Positions 54,957 to 63,763 of a stretch of 64,000 nt of DNA are shown here, one piece after another. The stretch comes from JASSUD01 sp031963405 (GTDB lineage Bacteria; Pseudomonadota; Gammaproteobacteria; Burkholderiales; Burkholderiaceae). The notes under the pieces were generated by a model, which worked only from the letters and a program-made list of their open reading frames with translations, searched no databases and had not been told where the DNA came from. The stretch is from positions 372,001-436,000 of the forward strand of contig JASSUJ010000001.1 of the NCBI GenBank assembly GCA_031963405.1, in the 5' to 3' direction. Positions within the stretch are counted from its first letter, which is position 1, and every line of letters starts with the position of its first letter. A program made the position numbers and the translations under genes.

Positions 54957-56225
54957 TTAATTGTTTGTTTTATTAAGCATAGTTTTCGCCCATTTTTGTT
55001 GAAATGCTTGGAGTGTTTTTTCGTGAAATGGGGAAAAGCAGCCGCCATTAAAAGCAGTAGAGGTAAAGGTGGAAGAAGTTCGTACGCGGTGCATGCCTTC
55101 AACGATAGGAATGTCTTCTCGATTTACGCGATCCCAGTTTTTTATCGCTTGCTCTTTGGCTTGAGTATGGTTTTCGTCAGTCGAACTGGCCGGTGCAAAA
55201 AAGAACCAGATATTTTCTTCCGTAGTCGATACATCGATAGGGTTAACAGTGAAGACGAATAAATAATCTGCATGCAGGCCCATCATAAGATTAGGGAATA
55301 GATGAAGGTATTCGGCGCTTTTGTGTAATGAATTGGGTAAGCCATTAAATTTATTTAGTCCGCTATGCCCTACCAGATTAGCGTCATACAAGCGTGTGCC
55401 AACGCCAAAGTAGCTGTCTTCAACGATTGAATAATGCTCGCCCCATGGTGAAGCTTTATTTAACGATGGGTGAACGAAAGGATTGTGGTAGCTATCGATA
55501 AAGTTTTCGACGATCAACTTCCAGTTGGCGTGAAGCTTATAGTTAAGCCCACCGCCATATTTCATCTGCGACAATGGATAGGCTTGCCAACGCTGATTGA
55601 TAGGTTGCATCACTTCTGATAAAGGAGGCGCTTTGCTCCCCAAATTAATAAAAATAAGCTGGTGCCATTGGTCAACCCGAATAGGTGTTAATCCTTCTAC
55701 TTCTTCACCATTTTTTATTTCTTGATCTTGCCTTTCTCTACCTACTATTTCTTCTTTCAATACACTTATTTTTTGATTTTGCAAACGAGGGTTTAAAGAT
55801 TGAATACGATGATCGCGTAAGCCATTAAAGTGGCTGGCACAGATCAATCGGCCATCCAAAGCATAACGCCAAGCATGATAAGGACAAACGATTGACGCTT
55901 TTTGCTGAGATTTTTCAGTAGCGAGCACTGCGCCCCGATGCTTGCAAGCATTATGAAAAGCGTGCAGCTGACCTTGAGCATCGCGCGTCAGAAGAATAGG
56001 AAAGCCCGCAACAGTTAACGGAAGGATATCGCCTGGCTTGGCAATTTGCGCTTCTGTGGCAACAACCTGCCAGCATTGCTCTCCTATACTCTCCCACTCG
56101 TAACGAAATAAACTAGGCTCTGTATAAAACTGATTGACTAGTGGAAACGCTTGCTCTATTGGGCGAGTTAATTCATCTAAGGTTACTTGAAAAGAGAGCG
56201 CTTTTACCTGGGTGGAAGCATTCAT
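54957..56225 (-). CDS. Rieske non-heme iron oxygenase, alpha subunit
   Basis: 422 residues. The [2Fe-2S] Rieske site is C-x-H (Cys94, His96 in NACKHRG) and C-x2-H (Cys114, His117 in VCPYHAWRY). The mononuclear iron site is ENFIDSYHNPFVH, with Asp244 bridging and His247/His252. The type fits choline/carnitine-type or aromatic monooxygenases; substrate unknown. An insert of about 25 charged residues (EIVGRERQDQEIKNGEEVEG) lies between the Rieske and catalytic domains. A reductase/ferredoxin partner is needed and none is encoded in this window. AGGAG precedes the ATG. Confidence 0.88.
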   Translation of the reverse strand: MNASTQVKALSFQVTLDELTRPIEQAFPLVNQFYTEPSLFRYEWESIGEQCWQVVATEAQIAKPGDILPLTVAGFPILLTRDAQGQLHAFHNACKHRGAVLATEKSQQKASIVCPYHAWRYALDGRLICASHFNGLRDHRIQSLNPRLQNQKISVLKEEIVGRERQDQEIKNGEEVEGLTPIRVDQWHQLIFINLGSKAPPLSEVMQPINQRWQAYPLSQMKYGGGLNYKLHANWKLIVENFIDSYHNPFVHPSLNKASPWGEHYSIVEDSYFGVGTRLYDANLVGHSGLNKFNGLPNSLHKSAEYLHLFPNLMMGLHADYLFVFTVNPIDVSTTEENIWFFFAPASSTDENHTQAKEQAIKNWDRVNREDIPIVEGMHRVRTSSTFTSTAFNGGCFSPFHEKTLQAFQQKWAKTMLNKTNN

Positions 56226-56845
56226 TTGAGTCTTTCTCCTAGTAGGCCGAGGTTTCTCTGACAGTCAACACATTTCAGTCAAAATATTTCGTATGGCATT
56301 CTTTGTTCTGTAACAAAATTTTGATATTCACCAAATCCCTGAGTTTTTTACTCGACTACCTTTTTTATTTGTGACCTCTTTTATTTTTCCACAAGATTTT
56401 TAATTATATTTTTCGTAGGCTCTTTAAGTTTTTCCTGCTCTTCCAATTCAATAGAATGAACTACACCCTAAATTTGGATGCTGTGAACTAATCCAATTTT
56501 TAAGGTTATTTTTTTAGAAAAAACTGTGCAAATTTATTGGAATGTGGAGATTGGAGAGAATAAGGAAAGTAAAGAAGGTGTGATTAATTGCGTAGCCAAA
56601 CTTGATTAACGAGCTATAGATTGGCAGTTGGAGACACGACATAAGTGTGGAGAGATTCTTGTGCTTGCAGCCATTGAGTAGTTGTATTGGATGACATGGC
56701 TTATTAGAAAGAAAAGAAGAGGCATCTAACAGGCTAGATATAATTTTTCTACTCCACCAAAGTCAGGTAATGAGCACTGACTCTGGTAGGAGGATTGACT
56801 AAAGCGATGAGAAGCTACTTGGATATTCTTTTGCTTTACCGTACG
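56226..56845. other. Longest non-coding stretch, possible decayed insertion sequence
   Basis: 620 bp, AT-rich, no gene. 56452-56510 (GAACTACACCCTAAATTTGG ... GTGAACTAATCC) looks like the terminal sequence of an IS3-type element, but no transposase fragment could be read, so this is only a suspicion. Confidence 0.3.
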
Positions 56846-57289
56846 TTAAACGATATCCATCGGCAGAAACCGTTTCATTTTCTCCGTCATCTCAACAAAT
56901 TTCTTGCTAAGAATACCAAGCTGGCTTTGCAGCGATTCAATCTGCTCAGCTTGCTGTGCGCACAATGTTTGAGTTATGTCTAACGTTTTTTGAACTTTTT
57001 CTAAAGCATCGCCTGCATTACTTTGGTCTGCTTGAACTTTTCTGAGCTGCTCCTGAGTTTCGTACGCATTGACTTCAAACAAAGCTTTCAGGCTTTCATG
57101 CCGTGCATAGTCTCGGGATTCAGCGCCGTGTAATTTTTCTCCAAGCTCGCTTAAAGTATCCCGTTGCTCCTCTAGAAGCTCGTATAACTCTTCTTCCGTC
57201 TTGTTTAAAGCATCGTCTCGCCGCGCTTCATTTTCACGGAATTTTTGCGGTCTTATAGGCAACCAGCGATTTGCCCCCGTTATGCCCAT
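56846..57289 (-). CDS. Coiled-coil protein with MG N-terminus
   Basis: 147 residues from ATG 57289, chosen because AAGGAG lies six bases upstream; the frame runs 14 codons further. N-terminus MGITGANRWLPIRP, then continuous coiled coil from about residue 25 to 140 (NKTEEELYELLEEQRDTLSE, EQIESLQSQLGILSKKF). No membrane segment or enzyme motif. The Gly2 N-terminus could allow myristoylation in a host cell, but the following residues are a weaker match than in the F-box protein. Function unknown. Confidence 0.6.
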   Translation of the reverse strand: MGITGANRWLPIRPQKFRENEARRDDALNKTEEELYELLEEQRDTLSELGEKLHGAESRDYARHESLKALFEVNAYETQEQLRKVQADQSNAGDALEKVQKTLDITQTLCAQQAEQIESLQSQLGILSKKFVEMTEKMKRFLPMDIV

Positions 57290-57717
57290 CCTAATCTCCT
57301 TCAAAGAATGCCTAAGATCATTCATCATCAATTTCAGATTCTCTGCTTATGAATCAATGCTGGGTATAAGTAAATCACCCTATCAGAGCAATGCGCCTAG
57401 TGCATACTTTTATAAAACGTGCTCAGCAGCAATAAAAAGCCTAGCCCAAACGTTGCAAACACTACACTCAATGGTAGCGCAGTGCTAACTTTTCAATGAG
57501 AAGGAACAACGTCCAGGAAAAGAAGCACTGCGTGCACGATTTGATAAAGCTAGAGAATTAGAGGACAAGCTGGCGTAGAAAAAGCAGATTTTCAATGTCG
57601 AGATTTGCATACTAAGGCGAGCACACATAAAACGTAAAGCGCTGACAATTAATTGTCAGCGCTTTACGTTTTATAGATGCAATAACACTCGCTCTAGACT
57701 ATTTTTTGCGTATCCCC
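57290..57717. other. Spacer with a coding remnant and a perfect palindrome
   Basis: 57489-57578 (+) is open for 29 codons with a charged helical reading (FNEKEQRPGKEALRARFDKA, then RELEDKLA and stop) and no start, probably the tail of a lost gene. The 48-bp palindrome at 57627-57674 follows. Confidence 0.4.
57627..57674. terminator. Perfect 48-bp palindrome
   Basis: 24-nt arms (ATAAAACGTAAAGCGCTGAC + AATT) with no spacer and no mismatch, ending in ACGTTTTAT on both strands. Downstream of the minus-strand ankyrin gene at 57718, so a bidirectional terminator is likely. Confidence 0.75.
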
Positions 57718-59805
57718 TTAAGCCCGATAGATATATCCGCACCATTCTGGCATATATGCATTAAGGCGCTGCGCATATGTTTGCGAGCTTTGGGACTTCG
57801 TTACCCCTAGTTTTTTGTCCATCTTTCCCTTCAAAAAATCTGCAACTTCGAAGTGGCCATATTCAAGCGCAATACTATAGGGAGTTTGCCCAGAGGAAGT
57901 TGTTAAGTGTATGTTCGCACCTTTCTCAACGAAGAATTTAACTACCTCGAGGTGGCCATATTCAGCTGCAAGGAATACGGGAGTTTCTTTATTGCGATTG
58001 ATTAAGCCGTTAGGTGAGAATTTTTTATCTCCCTCAAACAAGGCTTTAATTACGTTGAGATTGCCAGCTCTAGCGGCATAATTTAAGGGGGTCATTCCGT
58101 TCTCATCTTGCACGGTTTTTTCTACCCCTCCCTCAATTAACGTCTTAACCAGACCAAGGAAGCCGCCTTCGGCTGCGTCGTGCAATAAGTTTTTTTTGTG
58201 GCTATCTGCACTGATTTCGACGAGAGTCGGAAGCGTTGTGGAATGCTTTCTCGAAATGGCGAACTCAAGCATATTTACATCACTGTCGTATTGCTCTTGT
58301 GGCGCCAAAATCAGCTCAGCTATGTTCTGTAGGCGCTCAGGTATGTTATTTGTTTTGCTACATTCCTCCATAGACTTCTTAAAGTCCTCTGCAAACCTAT
58401 CATATTCATCTACACACAATTTCATCAGCGGTTGGATCGCAGGGTCAATTTTTCTCGACAAAGCCCTTTCAAGTAGCATTAAGCCTTCTGAATATCGGTC
58501 TAGGCTCTCAGCTAATGAGTCTATATATTGTTCGTTTTCATGCTTGGCGCTACGCGTTAGATGGCCGACTGATCCAATTGTATGGCCCTGTGTTTTCCCA
58601 TATAGGTCTACACATTGAGCTAAGGCATCTGTATTTTGCCCATTCTCGTTTACCTCGCTCTTTATCTCAGACAAATCTGCGAGCTCTTTGATCAAAGAGG
58701 AAATAGATGGATGATCTGGAGGAGTGTTTCGCAATTTTTTGTAGAGCGAACTCAAGCCGTCTTTTAGTAATGCTTCATCTGCTCGGACTATATTGCGCTC
58801 TTTGTCGCTTGCCTCACCCTTTTGCTGGTCAAACAGATGCGCGCACACTTTTATCAGCTCATAAATAGCTTTGCTACTGTTGTGTTGCGAAAGCGCCTGA
58901 AAAAGCAATTGCACGCTATTTATTACATACTGCTTTTTTTGTAAGGCAGTCAATTTGTCTTCGTTCAATGCACACTTACTTATATCGTCCTGTGCGCTAG
59001 TTTCAGGAATGTATTTTTTGATCAATTCCTGAATCACTAGATCGTTTTGTTCCGAAATTGCATGACTAAGCAATTGTAAGTGCTCTTCACGCGCTTTTTT
59101 AAATAGCGATAAGTTCTTTGAACGCTCGCTTTCAAGACGTTTAGCGCTCTCTGAATATGTTCTCTCAATCCGTTGTACATCCCTTAAAAAATCGGCGTCA
59201 AATGGTTGCAAACTCTTTAAGCCTTCTTTTTTAGACAGCGGCAAGCTCTTTGAATGCTCTCTTTCAAGCAACTTTAAGTTCTTTACATGCTCTTTTGAGA
59301 GCAGTTGTAAACTCTGTGAATATTTTTTTATTAATGAATTAGTGAACTCAAATGCAATGTGCGAGCTCTCACCTAAGTCTGCCGGCGCGCTAAATGGATA
59401 AACGAGCACTCTCGCCGCAAGCTGATCTGTACAAATGTCTGGCGGCTCTTTATCAAAAACAGCCTGCTGCGCATCATTTTCAGATTCAGTCAATTCCACG
59501 GCGGTAGCTGCGCGAACAAAATTAGCAGCAGCTGTGCGAACAATCTCAACAGCAAGATACTGACAAATCGAGTGAAAAAACCCTGGGGTAGTACTCGATG
59601 TTCCGAAGTTTGACATATGACTACTGTCTGGCGGCTCTTTATCAAAAGCAGCCTGCTGCGCATCATTTTCAGGGTCAGTCAATTCCACGGCGGTAGCTGT
59701 GCGAACAAAATTAGCAGCAGCTGCGCGAACAATATCAACAGCAACATACTGATAAATCGAGTGAAAAAACCCTGGGGTGGTACCCGATGTTCCGAAGTTT
59801 GACAT
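57718..59805 (-). CDS. Ankyrin-repeat protein C with duplicated 63-residue N-terminus
   Basis: 695 residues; AGGGA about ten bases before ATG 59805. Residues 1-63 (MSNFGTSGTTPGFFHSIYQY...) and 64-126 (MSNFGTSSTTPGFFHSICQY...) are a direct in-frame duplication. Only the first copy has a Shine-Dalgarno. Residues about 160-265 are a charged coiled-coil region with imperfect short repeats (SKEHVKNLKLLEREHSKSL). Residues about 560-675 carry three to four ankyrin repeats (DENGMTPLNYAARAGNLNVI, TPVFLAAEYGHLEVVKFFVE, QTPYSIALEYGHFEVADFL). No membrane helix. Effector role is inference from domain content and location. Confidence 0.85.
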   Translation of the reverse strand: MSNFGTSGTTPGFFHSIYQYVAVDIVRAAAANFVRTATAVELTDPENDAQQAAFDKEPPDSSHMSNFGTSSTTPGFFHSICQYLAVEIVRTAAANFVRAATAVELTESENDAQQAVFDKEPPDICTDQLAARVLVYPFSAPADLGESSHIAFEFTNSLIKKYSQSLQLLSKEHVKNLKLLEREHSKSLPLSKKEGLKSLQPFDADFLRDVQRIERTYSESAKRLESERSKNLSLFKKAREEHLQLLSHAISEQNDLVIQELIKKYIPETSAQDDISKCALNEDKLTALQKKQYVINSVQLLFQALSQHNSSKAIYELIKVCAHLFDQQKGEASDKERNIVRADEALLKDGLSSLYKKLRNTPPDHPSISSLIKELADLSEIKSEVNENGQNTDALAQCVDLYGKTQGHTIGSVGHLTRSAKHENEQYIDSLAESLDRYSEGLMLLERALSRKIDPAIQPLMKLCVDEYDRFAEDFKKSMEECSKTNNIPERLQNIAELILAPQEQYDSDVNMLEFAISRKHSTTLPTLVEISADSHKKNLLHDAAEGGFLGLVKTLIEGGVEKTVQDENGMTPLNYAARAGNLNVIKALFEGDKKFSPNGLINRNKETPVFLAAEYGHLEVVKFFVEKGANIHLTTSSGQTPYSIALEYGHFEVADFLKGKMDKKLGVTKSQSSQTYAQRLNAYMPEWCGYIYRA
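59428..59805 (-). repeat. 189-bp direct tandem duplication inside ankyrin gene C
   Basis: Two in-frame units, 59617-59805 and 59428-59616, encode near-identical 63-residue segments. The DNA is also highly similar, e.g. GCGCATCATTTTCAGGGTCA against GCGCATCATTTTCAGATTCA. Confidence 0.85.
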
Positions 59806-60178
59806 ATGACTATTCCCTAAAAAAGATCACAACGCTACTTCGCGCACACAACGTTATTCTATACACACGCAAAGAAGAATATTCTTATACACAAAATAAA
59901 GTCTTAAATCTACATAAGATCCCCGAATTTGATCTGAAATATAAATTGGCGCCACCACGTTCTCATGCAACACGCTACGCCCTCAAGATATCTATCTAGT
60001 TCCTCTAGCCTAAAGTCTGTCAATCTAATTGTGCTCACTCCCAAATATAGCTTTCATCCTTCAACATCTATGTGCTGAAATAGCATTTTTATGATCTATG
60101 AATCTGGCGAATGGGAAATAACTAGATTGACTAAACATTAAATTTGCTCTTTTAAAAAAACATACCTGAAAATTTATT
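59806..60178. other. Divergent spacer
   Basis: 373 bp between divergent accessory genes; no gene, repeat or convincing promoter seen. Confidence 0.35.
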
Positions 60179-60685
60179 ATGTGCCAACCCGTTAATTCTT
60201 TTATTAAATTATTTTTTCAGCGCAGTGAAACTCTCTCTCCTGCCACTTATGAAGCTGAATCTTCGTGCTCTGAGGGAACTATTTCTCAGAGAGAAGAAGC
60301 TATTGCTCCCCTCATTGATGAAATTCAACCTTCACAATCTAATCAACATTACGGCAGCACTTCCGTCACAAAACAAGCTGATATCTCTGTATTGAAAGCA
60401 AATTTAGCTTTAATTGAAGCCATTAATCGTAAAATTATTGACACAAATAAATACATGGCTTTTGCTACCTCCCTTATTACATTAATTGCATGCCTTACCA
60501 TACGAGAGAATGCTGAGCGCGGAGAGTCTTTCTACACTCCCCTGGTGTACGGGATGGGTTTGGCACATATAAGTTTGTTGCTTATATCTATGAAACTGTC
60601 TTTCCAAGAAAAAAATCTTAAAAATGAAATTCAGCAAAACAATACACGTCCATCTGAAACGCAATCTTTACTTGAATATGCTTAA
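60179..60685 (+). CDS. Two-helix membrane protein C
   Basis: 168 residues. Residues 1-75 are hydrophilic and Ser/Glu-rich; a helix (KANLALIEAINRKIIDTNKY) leads into two membrane helices (about 95-110 TSLITLIACLTI, and 123-142 VYGMGLAHISLLLISMKL) and a polar tail. Same layout as 41184-41537 and 44609-45076. Start ATG 60179 has no clear Shine-Dalgarno, so the start is less sure. No family recognised. Confidence 0.5.
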   Translation: MCQPVNSFIKLFFQRSETLSPATYEAESSCSEGTISQREEAIAPLIDEIQPSQSNQHYGSTSVTKQADISVLKANLALIEAINRKIIDTNKYMAFATSLITLIACLTIRENAERGESFYTPLVYGMGLAHISLLLISMKLSFQEKNLKNEIQQNNTRPSETQSLLEYA

Positions 60686-60847
60686 GAAAATTTAAGACTT
60701 ACGTAGGAAAGGTCGCCATAACCCAGCTGACAGCCTCATACTTCCTATTTGATCTAACGGATATCCCTTGTAATTCGCCCAATATCTCTCGCCTCTCGCT
60801 ACAATCAGGCAACTCAAATTTCCCACGCTATACAGCGCGCTAGTGCC

Positions 60848-63046
60848 ATGAAAAAACTACTTGTCTTGCCAGGCGATGGCATTGGCCCAGAAATATGCGA
60901 GGCCGTTTTGCCCGTGTTTAAGCAGCTTGCTTTACCTATCGAATTAACAGTAGGAGAAATCGGTCAAGTGTGTTGGCATCAAGCTGGTAATACTGTGCCA
61001 GAAAAAACCTGGCAGCAGATTGCACAAAGTGATGCTGTTCTTCTGGGAACGCTTACTAGCCCTGGTAAACAGCAGGCTGAAGCTACTTTGCCAACTGAAT
61101 TGCAAGGACAAGGTATTAAATATGTTTCCCCGCTTACTCAATTACAGCAGCGACTAGACCTATTTGCCAATGTGCGACCTGCACAGCATTGGGTTGGTAA
61201 GCATAGGCCATTTCGATGCTGTGTTATTTATGGGAATACAGAAGGACGCTATGCAGGCAGAGGTCAGCGCGATTTGCCTGAAGTTATGCAGGGTATACTG
61301 CAGCGCCCTGGCCTAGCGTGTCATGGCGTTGAAGAAGGAAGCCTCAATATTCGTCATGGCTTGGCACGACTTTTTCAATACGCTTTTGAGCATGCGAATG
61401 CGCAAGGCTATAGCCGCGTGACATTCGCGGATAAACCCAATGCCTTACATAAAGACGAGCTGCTTGCAGCCGATATTTTTTATTCAATTGCCGCGCATCA
61501 CCCAACCATCCGTGCCGATATTCAATATGTTAATGACCTAACGCTATCGCTAGTACGTAAACCAGAAGAATTTGGAGTTATCGTTACCGACAATATGTTC
61601 GGCGATCTTCTCTCTGATTTAGTCGCAGGGATGATGGGAGGGTTAGGCGTTGCGCCCAGCATCAATGTGAGCCAGAAAATCTGTTGTTTCGCGCCAGCGC
61701 ATGGTGAAGCGCTTGAAATGGTGGGGAAAGATCGGGCTAATCCAACTGCCATGTTTTTAAGTGTAGCGCTCGCTCTACGCCACCTTGGGTTTGCGTCACA
61801 GGCTAGCAGCCTTGAGCAAGCGGTGCGCTCGGTCATGATGAAAGAGCGTCACGTTACTTATGATTTAGGCGGCCAAGCTGGAACACGCAGCATGGCACAG
61901 GCCATCTTAGATGAAGTAGCTCACCCTCAACCATCACGACAAGCCAGCATACTGTGCATAGGAGACGAGTTATTACGGGGGCAAAACAGCAATACCAATG
62001 CGCAAGAATTTGCGCAGCGGCTCAGTCAGGCTCAGTATGGGGTAAGCCTGCAAATGGTCTGTGGCGATCAACCTTCGTCGATTTGTCATGCGTTGGAGAC
62101 TTGCTTAGGCCACGCTGACCTTATCATTGTGAGCGGAGGGTTAGGCCCGACTTCTGATGATGTCACCCGAGAAGCGATTGCTTCTACCGCAGGAGTACAA
62201 CTACAGCTAGACGAACCAAGCTGGATTGCAATTCAAGCGCGTTTACAGGGCTTTGGCTTAGAGGTGGCACCTTCTAACCGCAGGCAGGCATTTTTCCCTC
62301 AAGGGGCGCGCATTGTCCCTAACAAAAATGGCACAGCCCCTGGATTCACCATGACTATTGATGGGCGCACCTTGCATGTGCTACCCGGCCCGCCCAAGGA
62401 ATGCTTACCTATGCTTGAGACCTTACTTGCTCAAGAGGAGAAAGAAACACCTACTCCTAGTCAGGAAATTTATCACTTGCGCTTGCTGGGCGTGATTGAA
62501 AGCGATATAGCGCAGATCGTTGATGCTCAGCTCACTGAGATTCGTGAGCATGCTGAAGTGAGTTATCTCTGTCACTATCCGTATATGAATATACGCGTCG
62601 CGATTGCCGCGAGAAAGCAGAAAGAACTAGCAGAGAAAATGACTGAACTAGAAATATTATTTAAAGACAATCTCGTTAGCAAAGAAGAGCGTACCGCGCT
62701 AGAGCAACTGGAAACATACCTGACCCAATATCCGCTAATGATTGAAGACACACTCACACAAGGGGTATTTGCTGCGCGTATTGCAAGTCAATTTAAAGCG
62801 AAATGCTTAGCGCCTAGCGTCCCAACTCTACCTATCACGGTAAAAGCCAGCACGGCCGATTCATTAGGGCCGCCCTTTCACGGCAGCACGCTTTTTCAAT
62901 GTTCGATAGAGCTGGGCACCGAACACCACGACTATGCAATGCGCACGCCTAAACGAGGACCAGAAATTGTGGATAGTGCCTGCGAGTTTATCGCTTGGAG
63001 CATTTTGCGTAGTTGCCAACAACTCGAAGTGAGAGGCTTGAAATAA
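60848..63046 (+). CDS. Isopropylmalate/isocitrate-dehydrogenase-like domain fused to a CinA-like domain
   Basis: 732 residues in one uninterrupted frame. Residues 1-355 are a beta-decarboxylating dehydrogenase: KLLVLPGDGIGPEICEAV, NTEGRYAGRGQ, TDNMFGDLLSDLVAGMMGG, and a nucleotide loop APAHGEALEMVGKDRANP. The substrate loop normally read RENTEGxYSG has Tyr-Gly in place of Arg-Glu, so specificity is uncertain. From about 362 it is CinA-like: a molybdopterin-binding-type domain (GDELLRGQNSNTNAQEFAQ, IIVSGGLGPTSDDVTREAIA, LPGPPKECLPML), a KH-type domain (about 540-620) and a shortened C-terminus that lacks the amidase nucleophile region (AES-TGG is replaced by IEDTLTQG). CinA acts on NAD pyrophosphate damage products. 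The P-loop ATPase gene starts three bases after its stop. Confidence 0.82.
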   Translation: MKKLLVLPGDGIGPEICEAVLPVFKQLALPIELTVGEIGQVCWHQAGNTVPEKTWQQIAQSDAVLLGTLTSPGKQQAEATLPTELQGQGIKYVSPLTQLQQRLDLFANVRPAQHWVGKHRPFRCCVIYGNTEGRYAGRGQRDLPEVMQGILQRPGLACHGVEEGSLNIRHGLARLFQYAFEHANAQGYSRVTFADKPNALHKDELLAADIFYSIAAHHPTIRADIQYVNDLTLSLVRKPEEFGVIVTDNMFGDLLSDLVAGMMGGLGVAPSINVSQKICCFAPAHGEALEMVGKDRANPTAMFLSVALALRHLGFASQASSLEQAVRSVMMKERHVTYDLGGQAGTRSMAQAILDEVAHPQPSRQASILCIGDELLRGQNSNTNAQEFAQRLSQAQYGVSLQMVCGDQPSSICHALETCLGHADLIIVSGGLGPTSDDVTREAIASTAGVQLQLDEPSWIAIQARLQGFGLEVAPSNRRQAFFPQGARIVPNKNGTAPGFTMTIDGRTLHVLPGPPKECLPMLETLLAQEEKETPTPSQEIYHLRLLGVIESDIAQIVDAQLTEIREHAEVSYLCHYPYMNIRVAIAARKQKELAEKMTELEILFKDNLVSKEERTALEQLETYLTQYPLMIEDTLTQGVFAARIASQFKAKCLAPSVPTLPITVKASTADSLGPPFHGSTLFQCSIELGTEHHDYAMRTPKRGPEIVDSACEFIAWSILRSCQQLEVRGLK

Positions 63047-63049
63047 TTT

Positions 63050-63613
63050 ATGTCTAAAGCTTCTGAACGTTTATTTGTTGTCACTGGTGGCCCTGGCTCA
63101 GGAAAAAGTACCTTACTCGATGCACTAGAACGCGTTGGTTTTGCTCGAACAGCTGAGGCTGGGCGAGGCATTATTCAAGATCAAGCCGCTATCAACGGCC
63201 AAGGATTACCGTGGCAAAACCCTCAGCTTTATGCAGAAATGATGTTGAGTTGGGAGATGCGTTCCTACCATCTCGCTTTAAATCACCGTGGGCCAGTTTT
63301 CTTTGATCGCAGCGTGCTTGATGTCATTGGTTACTTGCGTCTACTAGGTTTACCTGTGCCCTCTTACATGCAGCAGGCAGCACAGAGCTTTACTTACCAT
63401 CGTCGCGTATTTATCGCTCCTCCTTGGCCTGAAATTTTTGAACAAGATAGCGAGCGTAAACAAACTTTCGACGAAGCCGAGCGAACTTATCAAGCGATGG
63501 TCGACGCCTATACTGAATATGGCTATGAACTGTTGCCTTTACCCCTTGCTAGCATTCAAGAGCGCCTTCGATTCATCATTAAACAGGCAGGAGTAAAGAG
63601 TCGCGGGTATTAG
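63050..63613 (+). CDS. P-loop AAA ATPase of the AAA_28 type
   Basis: 187 residues. N-terminal Walker A GGPGSGKSTLLDAL, a mid-protein acidic strand VFFDRSVLDVIGYL (Walker B-like), and YHRRVFIAPPWPEIFEQDSE with Arg residues in the lid. This family of small predicted ATPases/kinases is widespread, with unknown substrate. Start three bases after the fusion-gene stop, so very likely co-transcribed and perhaps acting in the same nucleotide or cofactor repair process, which is inference. Confidence 0.82.
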   Translation: MSKASERLFVVTGGPGSGKSTLLDALERVGFARTAEAGRGIIQDQAAINGQGLPWQNPQLYAEMMLSWEMRSYHLALNHRGPVFFDRSVLDVIGYLRLLGLPVPSYMQQAAQSFTYHRRVFIAPPWPEIFEQDSERKQTFDEAERTYQAMVDAYTEYGYELLPLPLASIQERLRFIIKQAGVKSRGY

Positions 63614-63763
63614 AAGCCATTTTATAAACTGACAGCGATCTATTGCGCCAGGCGGTATGCCAACAGATGAATGGCTCGCCCAGCGCAGAAAAATGATTAT
63701 TGAGCCAAAGTTTCTCGACTGGTTTTACTGATGTGCAGTTTCATCGCTTGCGATATAGATAAA
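63614..63763. pseudogene. Spacer with a 24-codon coding remnant
   Basis: 63657-63731 (+) reads MPTDEWLAQRRKMIIEPKFL then DWFY and stop, without a Shine-Dalgarno; it looks like a fragment of a lost gene. Family unknown. Confidence 0.3.

Noticed and set aside
56226..56845. IS3-like end suspected at 56452-56510
   Set aside because: No transposase fragment, no second end and no target duplication could be read; kept only as a note in the spacer entry.
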